DNA of 9,531 nt. Source: Bacteroidales bacterium. GTDB taxonomy: Bacteria; Bacteroidota; Bacteroidia; Bacteroidales; UBA1556. Below are positions 1 through 6,141 of the stretch, in pieces. Position numbers and translations under genes: made by a program. The stretch's first letter is position 1. Each line of letters starts with the position of its first letter. The stretch lies in contig JAGLDA010000062.1 in NCBI GenBank assembly GCA_023145955.1, positions 1 to 9,531 on the forward strand. The letters run 5' to 3'. The notes under the pieces were generated by a model. That model was not told the DNA's origin. It ran no database searches and saw nothing but the letters and a program-made list of their open reading frames with translations.

Positions 1-58
1 ATAGAGTTTTGAGAAATTACTTCACCCATCACCTTCAATACTTAAATACTCTATCGAC

Positions 59-342
59 GGGATTGCCGCCTGAAAACGGCGGCCATCCTGTGGGGGAGGC
101 ACATCAATAATTATTAAAATATGCTTTTGTGAACTATACCAAATTAAAACCAAAACTGTCGATAAATTTATCATCTTTTCCAATTTATCTTCACTTAAAA
201 TTTAAACTATAGCTGTGGCTATACTTGAAATTTGAAGATTGAAAAATAGAAAAATATTTCAAATTTATTTCGACACTCCTGATTCCAAATTGGTATTACA
301 AAAGCTGTTTTTTTATACCCAATATTTTCTTTTTCAAGCAAG
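59..342. repeat. Repeat unit, copy 1 (long form with internal palindrome)
   Basis: The first 75 bases (59-133) are identical to 368-442, and the last 45 bases (298-342) match 445-489 with one difference (g307 versus a454). Between these shared ends, copy 1 has 164 extra bases (134-297) where copy 2 has only two. The unit opens with a GC-rich block that stands out from the AT-rich surroundings and contains a perfect 6-bp stem, GCCGCC / GGCGGC, around a 7-base loop (about 65-83). No open reading frame of useful length lies here. I infer a dispersed, non-coding mobile or structured repeat; the family is not recognised. Confidence 0.85.
123..305. repeat. Large imperfect inverted repeat
   Basis: The left arm (123-213) and right arm (218-305) are imperfect reverse complements around a TGTG loop at 214-217. 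From the outside in, the matches are GCTTTTGT with ACAAAAGC (8 bp), ATACCAA with TTGGTAT (7 bp), TGTCGA with TCGACA, ATCTTCA with TGAAGAT, and a central 16-bp arm (198-213 with 218-233) with two mismatches, including TATAGC/GCTATA. The arms differ by small insertions. This resembles a fold-back or MITE-like element, or a long RNA hairpin if transcribed. I see no flanking target duplication. Confidence 0.7.
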
Positions 343-367
343 ATATTATTATTAAATATTTATATGA

Positions 368-489
368 GGGATTGCCGCCTGAAAACGGCGGCCATCCTGT
401 GGGGGAGGCACATCAATAATTATTAAAATATGCTTTTGTGAAGGACAAAAGCTATTTTTTTATACCCAATATTTTCTTTTTCAAGCAAG
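368..489. repeat. Repeat unit, copy 2 (short form)
   Basis: This is a direct repeat of the outer parts of the unit at 59-342: 75 identical bases followed by 45 bases with one mismatch. The centre is a small hairpin, GCTTTTGT (432-439) with ACAAAAGC (445-452) and a 5-base loop. The same 8-bp stem exists in copy 1, but there it encloses a much longer palindrome. Copy 2 is therefore either the form before an insertion or, more likely, a form that lost the inside of the palindrome. Its 3' end runs directly into the inverted repeat next to the tRNA-Val terminator. Confidence 0.85.
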
Positions 490-520
490 CTTGAAAGAAA
501 ATATTGGGTATAAAAAAAGC
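451..520. repeat. Inverted repeat at end of repeat copy 2
   Basis: The 3' end of repeat copy 2 (451-485) is followed by a 4-base loop (486-489) and then its near-perfect reverse complement (490-520). Both arms contain ATACCCAATATTTTCTTT or its complement. The only differences are one extra A and two extra Ts in the left arm. The stem is about 30 bp. The right arm is also the T-rich tail beyond the tRNA-Val terminator on the minus strand, so this sequence occurs three times: twice forward (in copies 1 and 2) and once inverted. Confidence 0.75.
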
Positions 521-538
521 ATCTGCTATGCAGATGCT
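511..538 (-). terminator. Rho-independent terminator of tRNA-Val
   Basis: On the minus strand there is a perfect 9-bp hairpin, AGCATCTGC / GCAGATGCT with a 3-base loop (518-538), followed at once by a run of seven T. It starts 14 bases downstream of the tRNA 3' end, the expected position for ending the tRNA transcript. Confidence 0.85.
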
Positions 539-552
539 GTTAATAATCATTG

Positions 553-627
553 TGGGCGATGAGGGATTCGAACCCCCGACCCTCTCGGTGTAAACGAGAT
601 GCTCTGAACCAACTGAGCTAATCGCCC
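553..627 (-). tRNA. tRNA-Val (anticodon UAC)
   Basis: The minus strand folds into a complete 75-nt cloverleaf. The acceptor stem is GGGCGAT / ATCGCCC, the D arm GCTC / GAGC, and the anticodon stem TCTCG / CGAGA with loop TTTACAC, giving anticodon TAC, which reads valine codons such as GUA. The T arm is GGGGG / CCCTC with loop TTCGAAT, and the discriminator base is A. CCA is not encoded: the next bases are CA then A, so the CCA end must be added after transcription. The gene has its own promoter (695-724) and terminator (511-538). A duplicated 5' fragment of the same tRNA sits 14 bases upstream. Confidence 0.95.
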
Positions 628-641
628 TCTTTATTATTAGA

Positions 642-683
642 GCTCTGAACCATCCCGATAGTTATCGGGAGAGCTAATCGCCC
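642..683 (-). pseudogene. Interrupted duplicate of the tRNA-Val 5' part
   Basis: On the minus strand this reads GGGCGATTAGCTC, then an 18-bp palindrome, then TGGTTCAGAGC. The first 13 and last 11 bases are identical to the acceptor strand, D stem and D-loop region of the intact tRNA (615-627 and 601-611). The three D-loop bases AGT of the real gene are replaced by the palindrome. No anticodon or T arm follows, so it cannot form a tRNA. It lies between the promoter and the real tRNA and should be transcribed as part of the leader. Confidence 0.85.
653..670. repeat. Perfect 18-bp palindrome inside tRNA fragment
   Basis: TCCCGATA-GT-TATCGGGA has two perfectly complementary 8-base arms around a 2-base centre. 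It replaces three D-loop bases in the duplicated tRNA fragment. From memory, similar CCCGATA/TATCGGG palindromes occur as short dispersed repeats in some Bacteroidota genomes, but I cannot confirm that here. It occurs only once in this window. Confidence 0.75.
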
Positions 684-694
684 CTAAGGGATTG

Positions 695-724
695 CAAATA
701 TACAGCAATTTGGATAATATGAAA
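695..724 (-). promoter_or_regulatory. Promoter of the tRNA-Val transcript
   Basis: On the minus strand, TATATTTG (695-702) matches the Bacteroidota -7 consensus TAnnTTTG. TTTC (721-724) lies 18 bases upstream, close to the -33 TTTG element. Transcription would begin near 688, so the tRNA fragment would be the first thing transcribed, about 60 bases before the mature tRNA 5' end. Confidence 0.65.
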
Positions 725-808
725 GTGTTTTTTGAAATATTTTGACATAATTAATAATACCTGTCAACTATATTATAATCAATACTATACGGAATACAAT
801 TATCGTGT

Positions 809-841
809 ATTTTGATGCTAAATTAGATATTAGATCAAAAT
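809..841. other. Weak hairpin downstream of the operon
   Basis: ATTTTGAT (809-816) pairs with ATCAAAAT (834-841), and an inner CTAA/TTAG pair extends the stem after a one-base bulge. It lies 36 bases past the stop codon of the last operon gene. No T-run follows on the minus strand, so it may be an mRNA-stabilising hairpin or chance rather than a classical terminator. Confidence 0.35.
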
Positions 842-877
842 TTAAAGCATTTCTTACACAAAATATGCGTAAAATAC

Positions 878-1312
878 TTATTGCAATCTCAAATCTAACA
901 TAAATGTGGGGATGGTCCAGCACATAGAATCACACTTGCGTATACTTCTAGCTTTCATTTCCAATCCGTCGATTGCATATATTGTTTTAGAACCATTTTT
1001 ATACGTTGCCTTCACCGTATAATACTGTGGTAGGGGCATTATAAACGTAATTGTTGAAGTGGTTGCCGTATCGTAGATTATTGTTTTGCCATCTTCTATT
1101 TTTCCTTCAATAATTTCAAAAGGAATTTTATTATTGTTTTGTGTAATGCTAAATTGGAGTTTTAAATCAGCCTCAAAAGGTTCCAAAGTATTGCAATCGT
1201 AATAATTGTAAGTTGCGCAATCTTCATCGCTCACACTTTGCTCACATGAATAATTAACGAGCAATATGCTTAATACTATTATTATCACAAAACGTTTCTT
1301 TGTTATATCCAT
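878..1312 (-). CDS. Small cysteine-containing lipoprotein, unknown function
   Basis: This is a 144-residue protein of no family I recognise. The N-terminus has lysines, then a hydrophobic stretch (about residues 8-20), and ends at NYSC. Cys23 is the likely lipidated cysteine, although the box is a loose match to the usual LxxC form. The mature part has four more cysteines (32, 40, and 127 and 131 in a CDSMC motif), possibly two disulfide pairs, and alternating polar/hydrophobic stretches suggesting a small beta-sandwich. It starts with ATG, overlapping the end of the upstream ankyrin gene by 10 bases, so the two are probably translationally coupled. It is the last gene of a four-gene operon. 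By context I infer an envelope protein that may act with the ankyrin/barrel protein. Confidence 0.7.
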   Translation of the reverse strand: MDITKKRFVIIIVLSILLVNYSCEQSVSDEDCATYNYYDCNTLEPFEADLKLQFSITQNNNKIPFEIIEGKIEDGKTIIYDTATTSTITFIMPLPQYYTVKATYKNGSKTIYAIDGLEMKARSIRKCDSMCWTIPTFMLDLRLQ

Positions 1313-2709
1313 GATGGGTGATATTTATGTGGTTTAGAGTAAAACGGCAATATACCCTTAATCCCAATTTTAAACTTATGAGATGATACATCGTATATAT
1401 GGTAATTAGCATATTGATACGAAATATCTATATCAAAGAAATGGCTACCTATAGAAATACCCATTTCTGGAACTATATAAGCTATTCCATTTATTTTCTT
1501 TGATCTACCATTATATCGTAACCAATGCCACTGAACATCCGCAGAAATAAAGGGGCTTATTGTAAATGAATTATTCTCATATATAGAGAAATATTTTCGC
1601 AATTGAAATGCAAGTAAATTTCTTCTTTCCCAATGCTGATAAAATGTGTTTTCTTCAATCTCATCAAGAAATGCTTGGGGCTTAAATCTAGTTCCATATA
1701 ATATATCAAAACTTAAGTTATACCTTGCATCCTTTACTCCTATTCCGAAATAAGAAACATAATCGTTGAAATTGAATGAATGAGCAAAACTAGCTGTTGC
1801 CGATGAAGGGATAGGTAGTAACGGCTTTGAAAAATCTCTTTTCTCTAATACCGTAATTGCCTCTTTATTATTATACAAATATGCTGCATAAAGAAGCTCT
1901 GTGGTTTTTTCTTCAGATTTATCAGTATTTGATAAATTAAGAATACGGTTTAAAGCATAAGTGTTTTTGTGTTTTATTGCTTCTTCAATAAGTATATTGG
2001 CATTATTAGTAATAAAAGTAAGAGATAGGTCATTATCCACTAAATAATCAAACACTATGCTATCATTATACTGTATAGCCACACTATAAGGAGAGATATT
2101 ATCGTCATTTTTGTCAATAGGATTATTATCCTTATCAACAAGTAAGCTCATTAACGAAGTGTCGGCGCTATATACAGACAAAAGAAAAACAGAGCTATTA
2201 TCTTTTGTTTTTAAATTTGTATTTGCGTCATAAAACAACAGCATATCTACAATGCTATATTGACCATAGTATGCAGCATAATGAATAGCGGCACTTCTAT
2301 TTTCATCTATTCTATCAACTTCCGTTTGTGGTTTTAACAATAAAAGCTCCGACATTTCAAAACTAAAACTAGCAGCATTCATCAAAGGGGTATAGCCATT
2401 ATACAAGCCCAAATTTGGGTCAGCATCATAGTATAATAATATTTTTACTACTTCTGTATGTTCATCACTTACAGCATAAAAAAGCGCGGTGCCACCATCG
2501 GCATCTCTATGGTTTACATTAACACCTTTCTTAATAGCAGTATTTATTTCATCAATATCTCCACTACTGGCAGCCATAATAAAATTATAATGCTTCTGAA
2601 TACTGTCATTATAAATCTTATGCGCTTGTGAAAACAAATTCATTGAAGATAATATCTCCAAAAAAATTATTATAAATACTACAGCCTTGTTTTTATAGTT
2701 ACTACTCAT
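1303..2709 (-). CDS. Exported ankyrin-repeat protein with probable C-terminal outer-membrane barrel
   Basis: This is a 468-residue protein. Residues 1-28 look like a signal peptide: basic start, hydrophobic core at about 10-25, possible cleavage after FSQA. Residues 41-290 contain about six to seven ankyrin-like repeats. The clearest are DGGTALFYAVSDEHTEVVKILL (split here as 71-80 and 81-92), GYTPLMNAA (105-113) and AAIHYAAYYGQYSIVDMLL (140-158); later repeats are degenerate. Residues 305-456 switch to alternating aromatic/polar strands with acidic and basic turns, like a small outer-membrane beta-barrel, with a last strand ending at F456. Ankyrin repeats bind other proteins; here they would face the periplasm. 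The gene starts with ATG, overlapping the deacetylase end by 8 bases, and its stop overlaps the lipoprotein start. The ankyrin call is firm; the barrel is inferred from pattern only. Confidence 0.75.
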   Translation of the reverse strand: MSSNYKNKAVVFIIIFLEILSSMNLFSQAHKIYNDSIQKHYNFIMAASSGDIDEINTAIKKGVNVNHRDADGGTALFYAVSDEHTEVVKILLYYDADPNLGLYNGYTPLMNAASFSFEMSELLLLKPQTEVDRIDENRSAAIHYAAYYGQYSIVDMLLFYDANTNLKTKDNSSVFLLSVYSADTSLMSLLVDKDNNPIDKNDDNISPYSVAIQYNDSIVFDYLVDNDLSLTFITNNANILIEEAIKHKNTYALNRILNLSNTDKSEEKTTELLYAAYLYNNKEAITVLEKRDFSKPLLPIPSSATASFAHSFNFNDYVSYFGIGVKDARYNLSFDILYGTRFKPQAFLDEIEENTFYQHWERRNLLAFQLRKYFSIYENNSFTISPFISADVQWHWLRYNGRSKKINGIAYIVPEMGISIGSHFFDIDISYQYANYHIYDVSSHKFKIGIKGILPFYSKPHKYHPSWI

Positions 2710-3328
2710 AAATATTTTCTAAACTGTTAAAGCTATACCCTAACTCTGTATAGTATTTTAAACTTTGCTCTAATGCAAAAAGCATATTTTTCTCTGCTTT
2801 TAAGTTGTCGTGCATAACAATAATTGAACCATTTTCAGAATTTCTAATAATGTTATTAAGGCACTTTTCTGGGCTAGTGTTTTTGTCAAAATCACCACTC
2901 AAAACCGACCAAAGAATGATATGATAATGCTGCGATAAATCCTTAATTTGTTTTGGTGTTATTTGCCCATAAGGTGGCCGGAATAGCTTAGAATCTATTA
3001 GCGCACTAGCTTTTTCAATATTTTTATAATACTCACTATTAGCAACTTTCCATCCTTTTATGTGATTATAGCTGTGATTACCAATTGCATGACCCTCGTC
3101 TACTACCTGCTGATATACTTCATGGTGTTTTGATATGTTTTCTGCCACCATAAAAAATGTTGCTTTAGCATTATACTTTTTCAATATTTGCAAAACCTTG
3201 GGTGTAAGTTCTGGAATGGGGCCATCATCAAAAGTATAATAAAGCACTTTATCATTGGTATCTACTTTCCAATGAATATACTTATTGCTAAGTTTTCGAA
3301 TGATATATGGTAATTTTACTAAATACAA
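2702..3328 (-). CDS. Polysaccharide deacetylase (NodB-type, carbohydrate esterase 4)
   Basis: This 208-residue enzyme is expected to remove acetyl groups from N-acetylated sugars such as peptidoglycan or another glycan, using a divalent metal. All five NodB motifs are visible: TFDDGP (32-37, catalytic base Asp34 and metal ligand Asp35), HSYNH (85-89, metal histidines), RPPYG (117-121), a W140/D146 motif, and VMHD with His173. There is no clear signal peptide; the MYLVKLP start resembles what I recall of short Bacteroidota members, so the protein may be cytoplasmic or exported in another way. The start appears to be TTG at 3328: the next in-frame Met is residue 60, after motif 1, and a stop lies just upstream. 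It begins 2 bases after the upstream stop and overlaps the ankyrin gene by 8 bases. Confidence 0.9.
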   Translation of the reverse strand: MYLVKLPYIIRKLSNKYIHWKVDTNDKVLYYTFDDGPIPELTPKVLQILKKYNAKATFFMVAENISKHHEVYQQVVDEGHAIGNHSYNHIKGWKVANSEYYKNIEKASALIDSKLFRPPYGQITPKQIKDLSQHYHIILWSVLSGDFDKNTSPEKCLNNIIRNSENGSIIVMHDNLKAEKNMLFALEQSLKYYTELGYSFNSLENIYE

Positions 3329-3330
3329 AA

Positions 3331-3786
3331 TTATAAATTAGAGAGTATAGTATCCAAATGGTAATCAAAAGAAGCTCGTAGATTTTTTATCTTTTCGATT
3401 TCATTAAAATCTACTACCGATGTAAGAGTTATATAATTTGAAGCCTTTAGCTCTTTGGTTAAATCATTAATATAATCTTCGTCAATCTCACCATCCATTA
3501 TAAGCAAATAATCGAAATGCTGAAATTTTGGAACAAGCTTCACAGACCTATCCTTATTAGATATCAAATAATAATTTCGCAAATTTTTATTGTCCACATA
3601 TACATAAAGGCTATACGTAAAAGCTATGTTTTTGTGATGAAATACAAACGGCTCCACACGCTTAAACTGAATATTGGGTAACTTATTAATATAAAAAGTT
3701 AGCCTATAGTCTTTCAGATTACTAGTAATTCCTATAACCGAATAGTTTATTTCTTCCTCAATATCAAGTATAAGCGCTTTCGACAT
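3331..3786 (-). CDS. IPExxxVDY-like family protein
   Basis: This 151-residue protein resembles the Bacteroidota IPExxxVDY family, whose function is unknown to me. The naming motif corresponds to VPKFQHFDYLL at 85-95 (V-P-K-xxx-F-D-Y), so the I, E and V positions are substituted. The N-terminal IGITSNLKDYRLTFYINK (18-35) and the C-terminal FDYHL (140-144) also fit my recollection of the family. There is no signal peptide, so it is probably cytoplasmic. I chose ATG at 3786; a TTG two codons upstream gives a longer frame but is less likely. It is the first gene of the minus-strand operon, 2 bases ahead of the deacetylase, and diverges from tatA across about 100 bases. Confidence 0.7.
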   Translation of the reverse strand: MSKALILDIEEEINYSVIGITSNLKDYRLTFYINKLPNIQFKRVEPFVFHHKNIAFTYSLYVYVDNKNLRNYYLISNKDRSVKLVPKFQHFDYLLIMDGEIDEDYINDLTKELKASNYITLTSVVDFNEIEKIKNLRASFDYHLDTILSNL

Positions 3787-3827
3787 ATGCAAAAATATTT
3801 ACTTTTCTTATTAATGTTTATAAAAAT

Positions 3828-3835
3828 CAAAATTA
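3828..3835 (-). promoter_or_regulatory. Putative -7 box for the minus-strand operon
   Basis: TAATTTTG on the minus strand matches TAnnTTTG and lies 41 bases before the ATG at 3786. No good TTTG element is found about 19 bases upstream, so the call is tentative. It is the best candidate in the short divergent intergenic region. Confidence 0.35.
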
Positions 3836-3848
3836 GTGTTTTTTTGCG

Positions 3849-3856
3849 TAATTTTG
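3849..3856 (+). promoter_or_regulatory. Putative -7 box for tatA
   Basis: TAATTTTG on the plus strand matches TAnnTTTG and would give a leader of about 25 bases before the tatA ATG. The expected upstream -33 element is not recognisable. The same octamer occurs on the opposite strand 13 bases away, so the two divergent transcripts may share this region. Confidence 0.4.
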
Positions 3857-3887
3857 TCTTTTAGTATAATTATAAAATTTTATCAAT

Positions 3888-4082
3888 ATGTTGAATTCAA
3901 TTTTATTGTTTGGAGGTCTAGGTCCAACCGAAATTATTATTCTTTTAGTCTTAGTATTATTACTTTTTGGTGGTCGTAAAATTCCTGAATTAATGCGTGG
4001 CGTTGGCAAAGGAATAAGTGAATTCAAACAAGGCGTAAAAGATCCTACTGAAGATTCTGAAAAAGAAGATAAAAAGAAATAA
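3888..4082 (+). CDS. tatA: Twin-arginine translocase subunit TatA/E
   Basis: This 64-residue inner-membrane protein is the pore-forming part of the Tat system, which exports folded proteins carrying a twin-arginine signal. The sequence shows a short periplasmic N-terminus, one membrane helix (about 13-27), the FGGRKIPELMRGVGKGI hinge and amphipathic helix (27-43), and a highly charged tail. This is the standard TatA layout, at the short end of the family's length range. No tatC is visible in the window. It starts with ATG without a clear Shine-Dalgarno sequence. A lytic transglycosylase follows after 10 bases, so the two are probably co-transcribed. Confidence 0.93.
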   Translation: MLNSILLFGGLGPTEIIILLVLVLLLFGGRKIPELMRGVGKGISEFKQGVKDPTEDSEKEDKKK

Positions 4083-4092
4083 TAGTGTATTT

Positions 4093-5199
4093 ATGAGATT
4101 ATTAATTATTGTGGTATTTATTCTTGCCATAAGCTCTGCTTTTGGTATAAAAAGTTATTCATATAATGATAATAAGGTTGATTCTACAATAATATCTAAT
4201 AATAAAACTGATCCAAGCACTATTGATAGCATTTACTACAGCTATTATACAAATGATGATAGTATGTTTGTTTGGGGAGATTTATATTCTTTCTCCAATG
4301 ATTCTATCCCTTCTTACCAAGATTCCATTTATAAATTAAGAATAGAATATTTAGATACTAAAAGCCCTTTTAGTTTTGAGTATAATGAGTCTGTGCGACG
4401 GCTGATAGGTTTCTACGCAACTAGGCGTAAGGGTCTTATCGAGCGCTCGCTAGTTCGTAAAGAGTTATATTTTCCATTATTTGAGAAGATGCTCGATAAA
4501 TACCAAATACCTATGGAGCTTAAATATCTCTCGATAGTAGAGTCGGCATTAAATCCAACAGCTAAATCTAGAGTTGGCGCGCAGGGCTTATGGCAATTTA
4601 TGCCCGGCACTGGCAGAATGTATGGCCTGCATAGGAGTTCTCGTGTGGACGATAGAATGAATATGTATAAAGCAACCGAAGCTGCTTGTCAGCACTTTTG
4701 CGACCTCTATGATAGGTATCACGACTGGAATTTAGTGTTGGCAGCATATAATGCAGGCCCTGGCAATGTAAATAAAGCTATACGTAGAGCTGGAGGAAAT
4801 ACAACAAATTATTGGGAAATACGCAGGTTTTTACCTCGTGAAACTCAGAATTATGTTCCAGCGTTTATTGCCGTTAGTTATCTAATGGAATTCCCTGAAG
4901 CACATAATATTCAAGCAAAAAATATTGAGGGTATTCACTATTATGAAATAGACACTGTATATATTTCTAAAAAACTGAATTTTAGTAACCTATCCGCTTG
5001 GCTTAATATTGATGAGCGAATCATTGAAGAGTTAAACCCTCAGTATCGTAGAAATTATATCCCTGCAAGAGTTGTTGGTACTAATAAAAAATATGTACTA
5101 ACATTGCCTTCAAACAAAATAGGAGAATTTATTATCAACGAAGACAAAATCCTTAGTGGACTTACTCCAAAAAAATGGGAAATAGAAGCTTCTAAATAG
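4093..5199 (+). CDS. Lytic transglycosylase (MltD-like, SLT domain)
   Basis: This 368-residue enzyme is expected to cleave the MurNAc-GlcNAc bond of peptidoglycan in the periplasm, forming 1,6-anhydro ends. Residues 1-18 look like a signal peptide with no lipobox cysteine. The SLT domain lies at about 130-265, with catalytic Glu150 in LSIVESALNP, the GAQGLWQFMPGTG motif (162-174) and LAAYNAGPGNV (216-226). A C-terminal region (about 285-345) resembles the segment after the catalytic domain in MltD proteins, but there are no LysM repeats, unlike E. coli MltD. It lies 10 bases after tatA; the pairing suggests shared transcription rather than shared mechanism. A weak terminator follows. Confidence 0.92.
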   Translation: MRLLIIVVFILAISSAFGIKSYSYNDNKVDSTIISNNKTDPSTIDSIYYSYYTNDDSMFVWGDLYSFSNDSIPSYQDSIYKLRIEYLDTKSPFSFEYNESVRRLIGFYATRRKGLIERSLVRKELYFPLFEKMLDKYQIPMELKYLSIVESALNPTAKSRVGAQGLWQFMPGTGRMYGLHRSSRVDDRMNMYKATEAACQHFCDLYDRYHDWNLVLAAYNAGPGNVNKAIRRAGGNTTNYWEIRRFLPRETQNYVPAFIAVSYLMEFPEAHNIQAKNIEGIHYYEIDTVYISKKLNFSNLSAWLNIDERIIEELNPQYRRNYIPARVVGTNKKYVLTLPSNKIGEFIINEDKILSGLTPKKWEIEASK

Positions 5200-5224
5200 C
5201 TTTAATATATTTTTTCTATTATGG

Positions 5225-5246
5225 CTATATTCATATAGTTTTTTTT
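5225..5246 (+). terminator. Weak terminator after the transglycosylase gene
   Basis: CTATA (5225-5229) pairs with TATAG (5234-5238) around a TTCA loop, followed by eight T. The stem is short and AT-rich, so termination may be partial. It separates the tatA transcript from the hydrolase gene. Confidence 0.4.
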
Positions 5247-5249
5247 AAT

Positions 5250-5257
5250 TAGATTTG
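5250..5257 (+). promoter_or_regulatory. Putative -7 box for the hydrolase gene
   Basis: TAGATTTG matches TAnnTTTG, lies 21 bases before the chosen ATG and directly follows the terminator T-run. No clear -33 element is seen. Its TTG is the upstream alternative start of the hydrolase frame, which argues for the ATG at 5279 as the real start. Confidence 0.4.
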
Positions 5258-5278
5258 CTTTCAAATAAAAACAGAATT

Positions 5279-6076
5279 ATGTCAAAAACCAGATTTATAA
5301 CTCACAATAATTATCGTATTAGTTATACTTCGCAAGGATTGGGTAAAAACCTAGTGCTTTTGCATGGATTTTTAGAAAGTAAAAGTATTTGGAATAGGTT
5401 TTCTGAACATTTGTCCAAAGAATACCGCGTTATTGCAATAGACCTACCTGGCCATGGCGAAAGTGATATGCAAGCTGAAATACACACCATGGAGCTTATG
5501 GCAGAAAGTATAAAAGCTGTATTAGATAATCTTTCTATTGATAATGCAGTAATAATAGGTCATAGTATGGGAGCTTATATATCTCTTGCTCTTGCCGATA
5601 TGTATCCTGAAATTATTAATGGTTTAGGCATTTTTCATTCTCATGCATTAGCCGATACCCCTGAGGGGAAAATAAATAGAGGAAGAGCAATTCAAGTAGT
5701 TAAGGATAATCATAAAAACTTTATTTCTATGTTTATTCCTGATTTATTCACAAAAGAAAATCAGCAAAAATATAAAACTGACATTGAAAAGCTTCAAGAA
5801 GAAGCAAGGAATATTAGTAAAGAATCCGTAATAGCATCCCTCGAAGGGATGCGTCATAGAACCGATAAACTTAGCTTACTATCCAAATTAGAGGCTCCAA
5901 TTTGTTTTATAATTGGGAAGCAAGACCCACGTGCACCTCTTAAAAAGATGATGGATCAAATCTCCATACCAAAACATGCCGAAATCCTTATTCTGAAAGA
6001 TGTGGCACATATGGGTTATATTGAAGACTTTGAAACTACCGTTAGCTTTATTGATAGTTTTGTTGGTAGGTGCTAA
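5279..6076 (+). CDS. Alpha/beta hydrolase
   Basis: This is a 265-residue hydrolase of the alpha/beta fold; substrate unknown. The visible features are HGF (29-31, oxyanion region), DLPGHGES (55-62), the nucleophile elbow GHSMG with Ser96, the acid Asp216 in GKQDPRAP, and His244 in VAHMGYIE. The triad is therefore complete. The cap region (about 125-200) is charged and helical. There is no signal peptide, so it is probably cytoplasmic. Esterase, small-molecule hydrolase or C-C bond hydrolase are all possible. I chose ATG at 5279 over a TTG eight codons upstream because that TTG lies inside a putative promoter. The gene converges on the oxidoreductase with 65 bases between stops. Confidence 0.9.
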   Translation: MSKTRFITHNNYRISYTSQGLGKNLVLLHGFLESKSIWNRFSEHLSKEYRVIAIDLPGHGESDMQAEIHTMELMAESIKAVLDNLSIDNAVIIGHSMGAYISLALADMYPEIINGLGIFHSHALADTPEGKINRGRAIQVVKDNHKNFISMFIPDLFTKENQQKYKTDIEKLQEEARNISKESVIASLEGMRHRTDKLSLLSKLEAPICFIIGKQDPRAPLKKMMDQISIPKHAEILILKDVAHMGYIEDFETTVSFIDSFVGRC

Positions 6077-6141
6077 ATCTAAAATTACTATTATAATTGG
6101 AATAGTACTAGACTGATCACTGTATATTAATAACTAAAGAG

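Noticed and set aside
59..489. CRISPR array
   Set aside because: There are only two units, each over 100 bases, with no regular spacers and no cas genes.
553..683. Integrative-element attachment site at the tRNA
   Set aside because: Integrases usually duplicate the 3' end of a tRNA. Here the 5' part is duplicated only 14 bases away, and no integrase is in the window.
3790..3797. TATTTTTG on the minus strand as the operon promoter
   Set aside because: It matches TAnnTTTG but lies only 3 bases before the ATG, leaving no room for a leader.
3833..4027. Minus-strand open frame of 64 codons
   Set aside because: It lies opposite tatA, has no recognisable domain, and tatA is clearly real.
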